A stretch of DNA of 64,000 nt, taken from Papaver somniferum (Eukaryota > Streptophyta > Magnoliopsida > Ranunculales > Papaveraceae). Below the pieces are notes generated by a model. It saw nothing but the letters and a program-made list of their open reading frames with translations. It searched no databases and had not been told where the DNA came from. The stretch lies in NCBI RefSeq assembly GCF_003573695.1, contig NC_039361.1, forward strand, positions 102,798,279 to 102,862,278, read 5' to 3'. Positions 33,683 through 46,279 of the stretch are shown here, one piece after another. Each line of letters starts with the position of its first letter. Position 1 is the stretch's first letter. Position numbers and translations under genes: made by a program.

Positions 33683-36099
33683 ATGAAGGTGTCATCGGAT
33701 TTCTATGAAGCTTATGTGTATTTTAATGGGCATGCACTCATGGTAAATTACACATGTTAATCTGCTCTAACTTTGTTTTATCTGACAGAATCTATATTTG
33801 CCTTAAATGTTCAATAATATGTGTGTGCATGCAGCTATTGCTTGTTGTCTCATGGGGATGCATGAGATCTCTCTTAACAATGATCAACATAAATCATGGA
33901 AATGCTCGGCTCTTGGGGCCAACACCTTCAATATGGCTATTTGTGGTGCTGATGATATCGCTCATCCTAGTTTGTGTAGTGGTCTTCTTAGCTCTACTAG
34001 AACATGTGTCTAGGCCATGGCCTCCAATCATACCTGTAAGATCTCAAACTCTCCGTATCATGCTATTTACTTTGAGATTTTAAATCAAAATTTGTGTTTG
34101 GATTTCTGTAGTGCGGCTCTTTGTTAGGAAATATTAGTAGTGGATATTTGCATTGCACGCATTAACGTGTTGCTTTGTCTATGTCTTTGGAGTGTTTTAA
34201 GTATGCACAACTCAAGGAAGTGGAGGATAGTTAGAAACAAGCACTAAAAAGAACCATTTGATATTAACCTGTGCGTTTAGGAAATATGTTAAGCCATAAC
34301 TGTAATTGCATATCTTAATAATAACGACTGAAGCCACTTTCTTTGTTAGGTGGTAGTTTATCCGGTTGGCACATTGGTTATACTAGCATGTCTTGGAGTG
34401 CTCACTGGCTTGCGGGAGAGAGCCAAGGGGATGCTAGCTTTAAGGAATTTGCCAAGATTTCGAGATCTTTTCTTGGCAGATCTCCTGACCTCCGTCCACA
34501 AGGTAGTGTCTATAATTGTTGTATATCTGCGTATACCTTGTTGTTGACTAGTTTTTCTATATTTGACTATTTGAATTTCCTTCTTTGTAATACAAATGAA
34601 TGTTTTGTGTAGGCGTTTGCTGACATAGTGTGTTCTCTGTTTCGGTGGTATAAAGGGCCGGTAATACGCGAAACTAGTTGAATCCATTTCAAAAGATATA
34701 TATCTAGAATTTAGCTATTGGTCATAAGTATAGATTGACATGCACATACGTATTATGATTTGAATTGCAGGGTGACAAAGCTGCTTGGGACGATGACGCC
34801 ATGTGTGGCGGACACTACATAGTGGTTACCATAGCCATGTCCATTCCGTTTCTCATTCGATTCTTCCAGTGCATCAGGGAATGGAATCCCAAATCCACAG
34901 TCAACGGTAAGTACTATCTTTTACTACAACAAAGTTGACTTTTGACTGTCTTTTTAACCTTCATTCTTATTTATGTTTAGAAAATCCTTTGTAACGCTAA
35001 ATCTATAGAATTTGATTTTAAAAAATGAAAAAAAATGGTTTCTATGCGTTCAATAGTGAATGACCCAGTCTTTCTTTTTTGTCTAGGAAACTGAAATTTT
35101 ATCCTGCTATACACGATAGGATTGCATGTTAATCTAGTTTAGAGTTTAGAGTTCACACTTGTTAGCTGAATTCTAATTGTGCCTTATAAGTTGAGTTGAA
35201 AATGGGGGCAGTGGGCTTGGGCACTCTTATTTGAGACTTGAGAGTCATTTGAAAATTTCGGTTGGGATTGGGAAGTCATATGAGAGTCACTGATTATGCA
35301 TTTCCTTTTTAAATTAGCTATAGAAAATCCTCGTGTAAATCACTATCTTATGACAGGTTTGGAATGGTAGCACGTAGACTCACTGTTCTTTATTTTTATC
35401 TAGCTGCCAAATACTCCCTCTCTCTTGCAATGTTAGTGTTCAATGCGTTGGATGCTGCCCATTCATCACAGAAGACATGGAGGGGATCGTACATCTTGGT
35501 GGCTACTTGCAGCTCCTTTGGTTCATTCATGTGGGATATCTTAGTTGATTGGAATATGGTTAAAAGGTAACAATATTGTGTAATTTGATAATGATTGCGT
35601 TTGATAATAATGATTGTTCTTTTAACTAACCATGTAATTTTAATCCAGGTTCAAAAATCAAGATACCTTCCCAAATAAAAAGCATGGTTTATTGAAGCTG
35701 GCTTTCTATGGTTGGTTCATAGGGAGTGATCTCATTATGAGATTTATCTGGTTGTGGAAGATCTTTGGTCCAAACCACTCTCTTTTTGTCTTCTTTTTAG
35801 CTGCTTTGGAGTTGTTCAGGCGGTTCCAATGGGTCTACTTTCGTATCGAGAGAGCAGCCGAAGGAGTCGAACATGCAAAAGAGACCAAAGACACATTACC
35901 CATTGTCCAACTGACTCCTTTCCTCCAACGTCAACCTCTTCCAGTCCCCTCTTCTTTAACTCCAGTCCCCTCTCATCCTCCAGATGCACCTATTCCATTA
36001 CACACTCCTCCACGGAACCATCTTATAAGGAGATCCCGGTCGGTAACTGCAGCACCCGAGGACCAGCAAGGAGGAGGGAGAAAGCATTCCTTTCCCTAG
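33683..36099 (+). CDS. EXS-domain (ERD1/XPR1/SYG1) multispanning membrane protein
   Basis: Seven exons join in phase: 33683-33742, 33835-34035, 34350-34502, 34613-34660, 34771-34906, 35404-35566, 35649-36099, giving 403 residues with every intron GT-AG. Hydrophobic segments dominate exons 2, 3 and 5-7. EXS-family signatures are FMWDILVDWNM, RFIWLWKIFG and the terminal ALELFRRFQWVYFRIE. The family includes PHO1/XPR1 phosphate exporters and SYG1, acting in plasma or Golgi membranes. This protein has no SPX domain in the window, so it fits the plant class of EXS-only proteins; its substrate is unknown. After the EXS core there is a Pro/Ser-rich tail of about 80 residues. The start is the first ATG of the earliest exon that splices in phase; an upstream exon may be missed. 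A retrotransposon begins 102 bp after the stop. Confidence 0.8.
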
Positions 36100-36200
36100 G
36101 ATCTTCATTTTTCATTTTGCTAAATCGAACTTTATGTTTATCGCACTTGTATTTCTCTTGTTATGATGCACTCCACATTAAGATGACACGTTATGGGTAT

Positions 36201-36794
36201 TGTTGGAACAATTGTCGAAATCCGCCTGCAAAACAATCACAAGAAAAACCAAACAAATAGTGTTATGGCTGAGTCACGACCCGGTCGATCTCTTTAAGAC
36301 GTTTCGCGACTCTGCCCAAAATTGTGCAAACAGTTCTTCCATGTCGCGTCGTCCCCAGGATAAAACAGCCGAGCAAATCTCTTTCACAATCACTCTTGCA
36401 CTTTGAGAATATGTGATACTTGCACACTTCTATTCTTGCTCAAAATCATAATTGTAGAAAACAAGTGATACTCATACATTAGTTTTCTTTCTCTCAAAAA
36501 TTCTTTTTCTCTAAAATCAAAAACATAAAGAAAAACCCTCTTTATCTTTTTCCAACCAAAAATCTGATTTATAGTGAAGGAGATTTCATAAAGTTTTTAA
36601 TGAAAACATTAATATGATTTAATATAAACCATTACTCTTGTAACATGAAACGGTCAATGAATTTATGACAAAAATAAATTGCTTTTATGAGTATCATAAA
36701 GATTGTTAAAAATGGATTTAACAAACAAAAAAAATTAATAAATGGAAATATATATTTATTTATTTATTTTGTTTTAAAACATATATTTCCAAAA
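36201..36794 (-). repeat. Left (3') LTR of the 5.5-kb copia element
   Basis: The plus strand starts TGTTGGAACAATTG and ends ACATATATTTCCAA. The end next to the internal region has lost its canonical TGTTGG start (minus strand TTTTTGG). Confidence 0.85.
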
Positions 36795-37429
36795 ATCCCC
36801 CACTTATATTTTTAAAACATTGAGCAAGATCTATATAGTGATGTGCATAAGTAAAGGTATCTTTCGATTTTGAACCTTTACATAGTGCTAAACTCTCTCA
36901 AAATCTAACCATAGAGTGAACATAAGTCTTTGAACTCCAGGAGATGAAAAGATTGTTTAACACACACAACTATACTAGTGTAAAGTCTAAAGCCAACACA
37001 TTAAGGCCTTGTGCTTGAATCCCGGTTTAATGAATGATCTAGAGAACTACCCATATTCTCATAGAAAGCGTCCACACTTTCACATCCATATAGGTGAGTC
37101 TATCAAGAGTACTCATGTAGCTAAGTACCCCACTCTAAATAGAGATATAAACATCATTAAGAATTTTAGAAACAAAAAACTCAACCTTAACTCGCTTCAG
37201 GATATCATGCGTGGGATGAATTCTCAAAAGCATGATTCTGTGTCTACATATTATCCGTGACTTAGTCCCATTTGAACCTACATTTTGGGATTTCCATTCA
37301 TAGGTAGGGATTACCTTTTGAACCTACTTCTGGAATCTTGAGTTGTAGGTTGGGTGTCCATCACGAACAACTATGTTCATATCATTTTTGAATCGTTATT
37401 CCCTTTAAACCTATTTCTAGGTGGGTATC

Positions 37430-37790
37430 CATCACAAATGACTCAATTCTCAATGGGCATCAGCTTCATCCCAAAAGATGTATTCACACCTTCTTATTGA
37501 TCCTTTCGTCAAAGGATCAACGATAACTCTTTTCAGACATATATAATCTACTCTCATAGAAAAAAAATGCTTTCTATCACCTTATATGTCGACTCTACCA
37601 TTGTAATTAATGGTTCTCAACTCTTGCAATAGCCTCGGTACTATCACATTGGATTAATATGTCTGTTCTTCCTCTATCTAGTAGAGGACTGAATCGCTCC
37701 ATCCCGTAGAGGATTCATCTGAAAGTATGTCCAATCAGCTTCACAATATCCATAAAGGATTTCAGTAAACATTTAGATAGTAAGATGTGT
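37430..37790 (-). pseudogene. Copia RNase H C-terminal remnant
   Basis: The minus strand encodes, with stops between them, GYCEADW, IQCDSTEAIARVENH and VIVDPLTKGSIRRC followed by GMKLMPIEN. This is the order of the end of copia RNase H (D-A-D-W, the CD-S-A motif, the LADPLTK box). It shows that the 5.5-kb element came from a copia element with a full pol. At least two in-frame stops make it non-functional. Confidence 0.7.
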
Positions 37791-40700
37791 TCGAAACTCC
37801 TCATAACCTTCTCAATATTTTACCAATTTTCCATACTAGGATTAGTAAATCTGAATATAAAACCCCCACTGTGGAAGCAATATATTACACCCTCACTATA
37901 AGTATATATATAGTCAATCACGTAGCAAGAAAACATACCAAGCTACCATACTCATGTCTAGTGCAATCACACACAATCTCAAAAACATTGACACTAAATC
38001 AAATGGGTGAAAACTAGTTTACAATTAGACTATATATATTTCTATTTCTTTCCATTGTATTAAATATATTCAAGAGAATAATAAATTCAATTCAAGCATA
38101 TATACTATCTTCCCTCAAGTCTTTTATGTCAAATAGTAAACTAAGCATGTTCTCATTTTCATTAACATCATATAAGTTAGAATTTAAATTCCACAAATCA
38201 CTTATATGCATATACAACAACGAGCGTTATGCATTTCATTTTCAAAAATTCTGAAATTATTCAAACTAATCAAAAAATTAATTTTGTCTCATTCAATTGT
38301 TTCAAAGTTTGTTTCAGAATATATATGATGATGACTTATCTAACTTATATCCAATCTCTGTTCTTGTAGAAACTACACAATTTTCATGCTCGACCTATAT
38401 AGATTCTCATCTTTAATACATTCCATATATTTTTCTACATATGATACATAACAAATCACGCATCGTAGAAACAACATCACCAATCAAGAATGTAAATCCA
38501 GCGACATGAAAGCAAGTATTAGAATTAATTGCCCTTTCTCTATTTTTCAAACTAATATATTTGAATCTTAAAACCTTTTTCCAAAGATCAAAATTATGAG
38601 GATCTAAGTATCTCAAACAAGATAATAATTATGACTAAAGTTCGTTTTAGTCTTACTACTTGCACATCAATTCTTAATGATCTTGTGATCTCTATTTCTA
38701 TCTAGATCTTTAATCTAAGTTTAACATTCAAACATACATAGGGTAGAGAACCCCCACTATTTCTCGACGAAAGGAAATTTCAAATAAACACCAAAATACA
38801 AAATTGAGAAGTTACTTATGCAAGTTGCTTTTCTAGCCACGTTCATTCAAAAATTTCTATAGACTTCGTTAGACGTCAGATTTCAATGTTTAATACCAAT
38901 TCAAAAACTAGAAAGTTTCCTCATTCATACAAAAATTAGAAATAAATTTTAAGCGCAAATCATTTCTCTAAATTCATATTTGATGCTCTATGTATTCTTG
39001 CTCATTACTAATAAAGTAATTATCCAATTTCAAAATCCTTTTGGCACAATATAGAGGACGACCAAACAAACATTTTTTTTTTCATGAAGACATCATTTCA
39101 TTAGTCACTACTCAAAATATCACTTTTAGTCACCAAGTTAGACTTCGTGAAACACCAAAAAAATATCTTATAAAATTCTCAAACATTTTATTTCATCCGA
39201 TGCTTTTGTAAACTAGTAAGATTGGGAGTCTACATGCTTTGAAGACTTGGGTAAAATGTCATACATGTCACTTAAAAAAAATTCTTAAAAATTTTAGAGG
39301 GAAAACACAATATGCTCACTAACCCAAATTTTGTTTTTCATAGAAGCAAGATAAAATTACATATTTCAAGCACTCCAAAGCTTCAGTCATATCATATAAA
39401 TAATGCAATATTTGGTTCAAACATTCCATTGATAACATATTTATTGTAGTAGTGCAATGATCAAGTTGAAGAAAAAATTTAATCTCAATCTTGTTAAAAA
39501 CAAGATAGGCGGAAACTAGATTCTTTCTCATTATGGTAGTATGAACATCTTTAACAAGATAGTTCTACCGGAAGCAAACTTTTCAAACCATACAAATACC
39601 AAGAATCCTAGATATGTGAGTATAACTCAACACCACTTTCTTTCAAACGATTCTGTTCAACTTTTGAACCATAACTTATCAAAACAAACATGGTGTAAAA
39701 CACCAATATATACCAACCTCTCACCGTATCCACAATTCACATTAACTTAGTTTGAAAAACATTGTTAATAATATTTGATATTCTTGCAATGCCGTGTCGT
39801 AAGACTTAGTTTAATGCAAGCGTAGCAAATAACTTCATATTTAAAATTATGTTCATTTCTTGGTGAGATTTGGTATTCATATTTGTTTTGACTAGGTTTC
39901 TTATTCATTCGGTTTTGGTTTGGTATCAAGTTCTATCTCATAAGTTCCAAACTTATATGAGTCACTCATTTATTGTCATAAATAATAATTCTCAATATCT
40001 AGTTTCCGTACAACTCATTCTATCATTGAAGAATCAATTCATTTTCAATGTAGAATGCAACTATTCGATCACTACAATAACTACAAATTGTTAACCAAAC
40101 ATACCTTATTGCTTTGAAATCTCAATTGGTCATAAACTATTGTCCACTCTTTCTGTACCAACAAAGAAATCAGCAAAACCATTGCTCCATCCACCGATTT
40201 ATCTCCAATATTTACTCGGAATTTTTTATTTCCATTAGGAATCAAAAAATTGTTGAAGCAAGTGAAATTATCACCTGTCACAATCATTTAAATGTGAGCA
40301 TTTGTAACCCAAAATAAGTAAGGTATACACCAATGTAAGTACTTAAAAATCAAATAAAAATTAGTACTCCAAGCATCAAACAAAGTAAAGTTATAAAGTC
40401 ATGGATTATAACTTTCTACTAAGCATTTTATCAAACATATGCCGTGCACTAGTTTGATTTCCAATAATGATCTTATTTTTTCATTACCAATACAATAGTA
40501 AAGTACTAAAATCAAAATATGATTTTAATTTTAATTTCTTGCATCTCTAATCTCTAAACTAAAACATCACATCTCATATTTTTTACACAGACATACACAA
40601 CGAATTTGAAAACCACCACATCTCTTAAACCAAAGAACCCAATGAAAAATTCAAAATAGGTTTGAAGATAAATTTGTGATCTACAAGTTTCATGTTACAA

Positions 40701-41139
40701 AATTTCAAAATATATACACAAAGATTGGGACAAACGAATTCAATTAGGGCTAAATTTTTGCCCGTCAGAAATTTTTAACAACGTTATGTGGTTTTGCAAA
40801 ATAACTTCAAAATACTTTTTGGCCTCCAAAAATTATGAAATTTTACCTGGGTGATACTCATGATGTCTAATATATACGATATAAATTTCATCACCAAATT
40901 CATTTTCATTTAAGAGATCCACAGAAAACTCTATAACATGTCACAACTATGGTCTATTAACATTAGATATCAAAATTCAATTTTAGATATGAAGAAACCT
41001 AAAATCCAATCATGAAGATAAATTGTGAACGAATAATTATACAGTGATGATTCAATATGACCAAATAACAATGATACTTATCGTGTTTCAGCGATAGTTT
41101 CTCGTTTAATCTCTATGGAAGAAGAAATCGTCTTAAAAT

Positions 41140-41738
41140 TGTTGGAACAATTGCCGAAATCCTCCTGCAAAAAAATCACAAGAAAAACCAAACAAATAGT
41201 GTTATGACTGAGTCACGACCCGGTCGCTCTCTTTAAGACGTTTCGCGGCTCTGCCCAAAATTGTGCAAACAGTTCTTCCATGTCGCGTCGTCCCCAGGAT
41301 AAAACAGCCGAGAAAATCTCTTTCACAATCACTCTTGCACTTCGAGAGTATGTGATACTTGCACACTTCTATTCTTGCTCAAAATCATAATTGTAGAAAA
41401 CAAGTGATACTCATACACTAGTTTTCTTTTTCTTTCTCTCAAAAATTCTTTTTCTCTAAAATCAAAAACATAAAGAAAAACCCTCTTTATCTTTTTCCAA
41501 CCAAAACTCTGATTTATAGTCAAGGGGTTTTCATAAAGTTTTTAATGAAAACATTAATATGATTTAATATAAACCATTACTCTTGTAACATGAAACGGTC
41601 AATGAATTTATGACAAAAATAAATTGCTTTTATGAGTATCATAAAGATTGTTAAAAATGGATTTAACAAACAAAAAAATTAATAAATGGAAATATATATT
41701 TATTTATTTATTTTGTTTTAAGACATATATTTCCAACT
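41140..41738 (-). repeat. Right (5') LTR of the 5.5-kb copia element
   Basis: It starts TGTTGGAACAATTGCCG on the plus strand and ends ATATTTCCAAC, matching the left LTR over the full length. The final bases differ from canonical CA by one or two changes. Confidence 0.85.
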
Positions 41739-41863
41739 GGTACCACGAATTTCAACTGCATGCAAGGTCAGTGGTAAGACCTTATAAGTCAGACTCAGAA
41801 CTATAGGGTAGTAATAAGATCTCCAATAATGAAAATTTTGTTCTCTTCATTTCGAAAATGATA

Positions 41864-42232
41864 CTCCCTCTGTCCCACTAATAAGTGACCTAGTTACTTT
41901 TAAATTTTGTCCCACCATTAAGTGATCTATATCACTAAACAAGGTGATATTCCTAAAATTATCCTTTCAATTAATTATAAGAAATATAAGGAATATGCAT
42001 AATTTGATAGTCATGTTTACATTCGTTACGTAGGTGTTTTAAAATGTTTTTCAATGGTACGAAGTTTGCGAATATCCGTGATGTAATTCGAGAGATAAAT
42101 CATTTCAAAATTTCACTATTTATTATCCATAAGGGTATAAGTGTAAAAAGTGCTTAAAAATATTTTTCCCTTCGCTTGCGTTAAAAATTGTGCAAATTTG
42201 AACTAGATCATTTAATAGTGGGACGGAGGGAA
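41864..42232. mobile_element. Stowaway MITE, 369 bp
   Basis: CTCCCTCTGTCCCACTAATA at the left faces TTAATAGTGGGACGGAGGGA at the right. TA lies on both sides (41862-41863, 42233-42234). It is non-coding. Base changes in the outermost repeat suggest an older copy. Confidence 0.85.
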
Positions 42233-42720
42233 TATCTTTTATTTGGTAGAGTTATTGATGCCAATTCTAGTGTTTTCCATTGATACAATGAATTTTTAAT
42301 GTATAAGCATGTTACCCGAAGAGATATGCTCCATTAAAATAGAAAACATTTGTGGTGAACAAGTCGAGTCTGGTAATCCGTGTGACGACTGACATGCCCG
42401 TTGCGGAAATGCTTCAAGCTCCATTAAAGAAAAAATAGACTATGAACTGAAAATTCTTAGACTTTGGTGGAGAAAGACGACACAGAATCTACATCAATTA
42501 TAGAGATGAAGAGCCAGCATCATACAAACTAGAAAGGTAGCTACATTGAGATGCATGCATGTGGAGTGAACATGCATATTGGGGTACTGAGTGTGCATCT
42601 ATGCCTACCTTCTAACTAAACCTATTTAGGATATCAGTTTGTGGTTTCCATAGTTCAATGACGCCTGTTTTGTTACGGTATATTATGCAGCAACAATTAG
42701 CTTTAATGAAGATGCAAATG

Positions 42721-43081
42721 GGAAAATTGGGGACATGCCCCAAAATCGACTATGATTTTGGGATATGCCCCTGGGAATATGTCCCAAAGTAACGTTTCTG
42801 TCAAGGGACCGTTAAATAGTTAATTTATAGTAAATGTGTTTGAACTTTCTCTCTAATTTCTTCGAGGTTTTTTCTGTCTGAATATGTTCTTGAACCTTAA
42901 AAAGGTTGCTATATAATAAATTTGTTTTTTAATTCGCATATGTAATCTTAAGTGTGTGCGAATATTGACTACTTAACGGTTTTGGATGGAATCTTGGACG
43001 ACTGGGATATATTCCCGAAAACTGAATCCTGAGAATATCCCAAAATGACAATCGATTTTGGGGCATATCCTCAATTTTTCC
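42721..43081. mobile_element. Mutator-like MITE, 361 bp, 9-10 bp target duplication
   Basis: GGAAAATTGGGGACATGCCC at the left pairs with GGAAAAATTGAGGATATGCC on the opposite strand at the right, and the inverted repeats run on for about 50 bp (CCCAAAATCGA...). GATGCAAATG is present on both sides (42711-42720, 43082-43091). A duplication of 9-10 bp fits a Mutator-type element. No coding capacity. Confidence 0.85.
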
Positions 43082-43317
43082 GATGCAAATGATCGATACA
43101 GAAGTCCATTGAGAAATATTTTCATGTGAATGGTTCAGCAAGATGATAACCATTCTGCAAATGAGACTGAAGAAGAGAATGCTTTCTAAAATTTTATTTC
43201 TACGGAAACAACTTGCATAATAAACCATTACATGATTCTTGCTCACACCAGAGAAGAAAGGAATGTTTCTTAGGTGGTAGTTTATCGATATAGTAACTAC
43301 TTATACGGAAAATGGGT

Positions 43318-43660
43318 CATTTGTCCAAAAGTTTTTAAAACATGGTTCAAATGGACGAGTAGAAATTAGTATGGGTGAAATGGACAAAAAAAGATAACAA
43401 GGATGAAACTGGATTCATCGCGACTTAAACTTAAAAAATAGAAAGGATGAAACTGAATGCATCCTGATATAAATTAAAAAAAAATATTTGAAAATGGGTA
43501 GGATGAAACTGGTTAAATCCTGGCTATTTTTATATTTTTGTCCATTTGAACAGTATCTTTTTAATTTTTGTCCATTTAAACAGTACAAAATGTACAAGTC
43601 TTTTTCACCCAAAAATTATTGATTTTGGTCTTTTTAACCAATTTTGTGCTACTTATAATC
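43318..43660 (-). repeat. Dispersed 'GTTTCATCC' repeat, copy 2
   Basis: The reverse complement shares its order of motifs with 15640-16575: AAATTGGTTAAAAAGACCAAAA, AATCAATAATT, TTTGTCCATTT, GCCAGGATTTAACCAGTTTC, GATGCATTCAGTTTCATCC. Here it is uninterrupted, which shows what copy 1 looked like before its solo LTR. Confidence 0.65.
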
Positions 43661-44689
43661 CTACGGAACCTCTGCAGAAACTGACTCAAATTCCATTCAT
43701 GGAGTAAATGGTATGCTTAATGTACGACAGATGTGGATAACTTGGTTTGATAATAACTATTCGTATGTGACAGTATGATGTTAAAAATGTTTAAGTAAAT
43801 TCAATGCTTTAAGGGATAACTATCTTCTCTTTTCTCGAGATCAAGGTGTGATATAGTGCATAGTACCAATCATGATTGCTAAAGGTTGATGTCAATTTTT
43901 TTGGGATACCACTATATAAGACAAAAAGACAAAAATTGATCTTGATCGTTGGATCATTCAAATGGTCTATGGTATCCCTTACTAATCCCAGTATCCTCTT
44001 TAACAATCATGGTACCTATGGCTTTTATATGGAGGGTTAATTTTATGAAAAAATACGGTTTAGTCCAAAATCTCATCCAAATATACTAGTCAGTCCACAC
44101 CCATTCAACTATGTACAAATTAGTCCTTTATTTATTTGAAATTTGGAAAGTACACTAATAACCCTTAATGTTTACAATTTAGTCCAAATATTTTCAGTTT
44201 AGTCCACAGTGACTAATGATGACGTCACCAATTTTAAATAATATAAAAATAATTTTAAAATGATTTATCTTTAGAACTGCTCGTCCAAAATTCACAAACT
44301 TTATTTTGGAAAGCTCTTTCCGAGAGCTACAAAAAAAGTACCCATATGACTATATAATTTTCATTTTAAAAAAAATCTTAGTTTACATTGGCGTACAAAC
44401 ACTACAACAATCCAAAAAATCCAAAGACAAGACAAGGTGTCCCAGTTTGTACACCACATACAATTTTCCACCTAAGAGAACGTGCTACTAAAATCTAACA
44501 CATAAAAAGTACATAAACACATCGTAAGTATGCTATTCAAATCTAGAAAAGCGTCCATCTACAGAACCTGTCCATTGTTCTTCTCCACTTTCTTAAGCTC
44601 CCTCGAAAAGTACCTAAACACATAGCAACATGCTATTACACATGATATCGAAAAACTATAACTTAGGGTTTCATCAAGAATTCATTTTT

Positions 44690-45260
44690 TATTTTTGAGA
44701 GAGCACAATGATGTACAATTATGTACACACCTACAAAAATCTAACATCCATACCCACAAAACAGACTATACATTACAATGGTGTGTAAATATGTACGCAT
44801 AAAAAAATCCAACTAATCCAACATCCATACATACAAAACTGGTCATATATAATATTGAGATTGTACAATGGTGTACACACCTACAAAAATAAACAAATCC
44901 AACAAACATACCCACAAAAAAAGGCCATAAAATCATGAGAGAGCATAATGGCGTACAACAATATACATGCTTACGAAAATCCATCATCTTTACTCACAAA
45001 ACATGCATATAGTGTTGAGATAGCACAGTGTTATACAACTATGTACACACCTATAAAAAATTTAAAACAAACAAACATCCATACCCACAAACAACTCATA
45101 TATATTGCTGAGATTGTAAAATGGTGTACAATTATGTACACACCTACGAAAACCCAAAAAACCCAACACACATATCAAAAAAATCCATAAAATAATGAAA
45201 GAGTATAATGGTGTACAACTATTTACACACCTACAAGAATTCCAACACCCGTACACATTA
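44690..45260. repeat. Tandem array, unit about 80-120 bp, around GTGTACA dyads
   Basis: About six diverged units each contain ATGGTGTACAAYTATGTACA, CACACCTACAAAAAT, CCAACATCCATACCCACAAA and a variable ATATTGAGA spacer. Each carries a dyad of GTGTACA with TGTACAC. Unit length varies between copies. Confidence 0.75.
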
Positions 45261-45798
45261 GTGCTTTTCCTAATTTTTGGTAGTGCACTCTATGTACACA
45301 ACACTAAGCCCTTTGATGCTTATAGGTCCCTAAATTTTACTACCTAATTAAGACTTGGAGTGATGACACCCGACATTGGAAGAATTCTATGTTTGTTGTG
45401 TATAGAGAAGTCTAACTGAAAGTACTAGTTTATTAGATTTCAGATTCATAATCAATTCAGAAATGAAGTTCACGACTTACAACAAGTACGTATGATAAAA
45501 CTAGTTTTTATTATTATACATGTTGTACAAGGTGCACTTGTTTGTACACCAATTATGCGCAATGCACTACAACGGGTATAATAATAAAAATGCACATAAA
45601 GATTCTACCAGTCTTTAACTTTTCAAAAGAATATCTTCACAAACTTCACAAGGAAAAATGGTTAGAGGGGGCATAAATGAAGAATTTACCTTGCCAACTT
45701 TAATATTCAGAGATACAACTCGTTTTCTTGTTGACGATATCGTATCTACAGAAAGAAAATATATCATCACGCAAGCCAAAATAGGATGAAAGAAAATA

Positions 45799-46119
45799 CT
45801 CCCTCCGTCCTACTTTAGATGCCAAAATTGGGGATTTTTTTAGTCCTAGAATACTTGCTATACTTCATACTTTTCCACCTTTTATCCTGATTTTCCCCTA
45901 ACTTGGAACCATGCCATAACATGGAGAATTGTGTATTTCAATTTTCAAGTATTTCCTCTATTTTGAATTTTTTTCAACTAAACAACAAAAACCTAGACAT
46001 CGAAAAACTGGGAACATTAAATACTAACCTAGGGTAATTGTGGAAAAAAACTATTCTCTTTTTATTTCTTAATCTTTGTGCAAAATACTATTTTAGCATC
46101 TAAACTAGGACGGAAGGAG
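45799..46119. mobile_element. Stowaway MITE, 321 bp
   Basis: CTCCCTCCGTCCTACTTTAG at the left faces CTAAACTAGGACGGAAGGAG at the right, with TA on both sides (45797-45798, 46120-46121). Non-coding. Confidence 0.9.
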
Positions 46120-46279
46120 TATAAGACAAATAAAGCAGAAAAACAAGGGTAATAAGAAAATAGTAGTGAACATAAAATATATTCTGCACATCGACCATTA
46201 AAAATAATTTTTCTATTGATTACGGACTTTTCATAAAGAAATTATGAGCTATTGAAAATATTGTTTACTCTTGACGTAT

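Larger units (their letters stand above)
36201..41738 (-). mobile_element. Copia-type LTR retrotransposon, 5.5 kb, recent but gutted
   Basis: Direct LTRs at 36201-36794 and 41140-41738 are nearly identical, with perhaps 15-20 differences by eye. They are flanked by GGTAT (36196-36200) and GGTAC (41739-41743), a probable 5-bp target duplication with one change. The purine-rich AAGTGGGGGA on the minus strand at 36796-36805 puts the 3' LTR on the left. No standard primer-binding site follows the right LTR. Of pol only a decayed RNase H end is readable (37430-37790); gag, integrase and reverse transcriptase are not recognised in the remaining roughly 3.9 kb. It sits about 100 bp downstream of the EXS stop codon. 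Confidence 0.85.
42600..43700 (+). repeat. Duplicated segment, copy 2 (interrupted by two insertions)
   Basis: It aligns with 27560-28060 on both sides of a Mutator-like MITE (42721-43081) and again on the far side of a dispersed repeat (43318-43660). At the MITE the other copy provides the empty site: GAAGATGCAAAATGG continues straight through there. Content appears non-coding. Confidence 0.7.

Noticed and set aside
37430..41139. Possible second gene inside the 5.5-kb LTR element
   Set aside because: Apart from the RNase H remnant, frames are short and interrupted on both strands.
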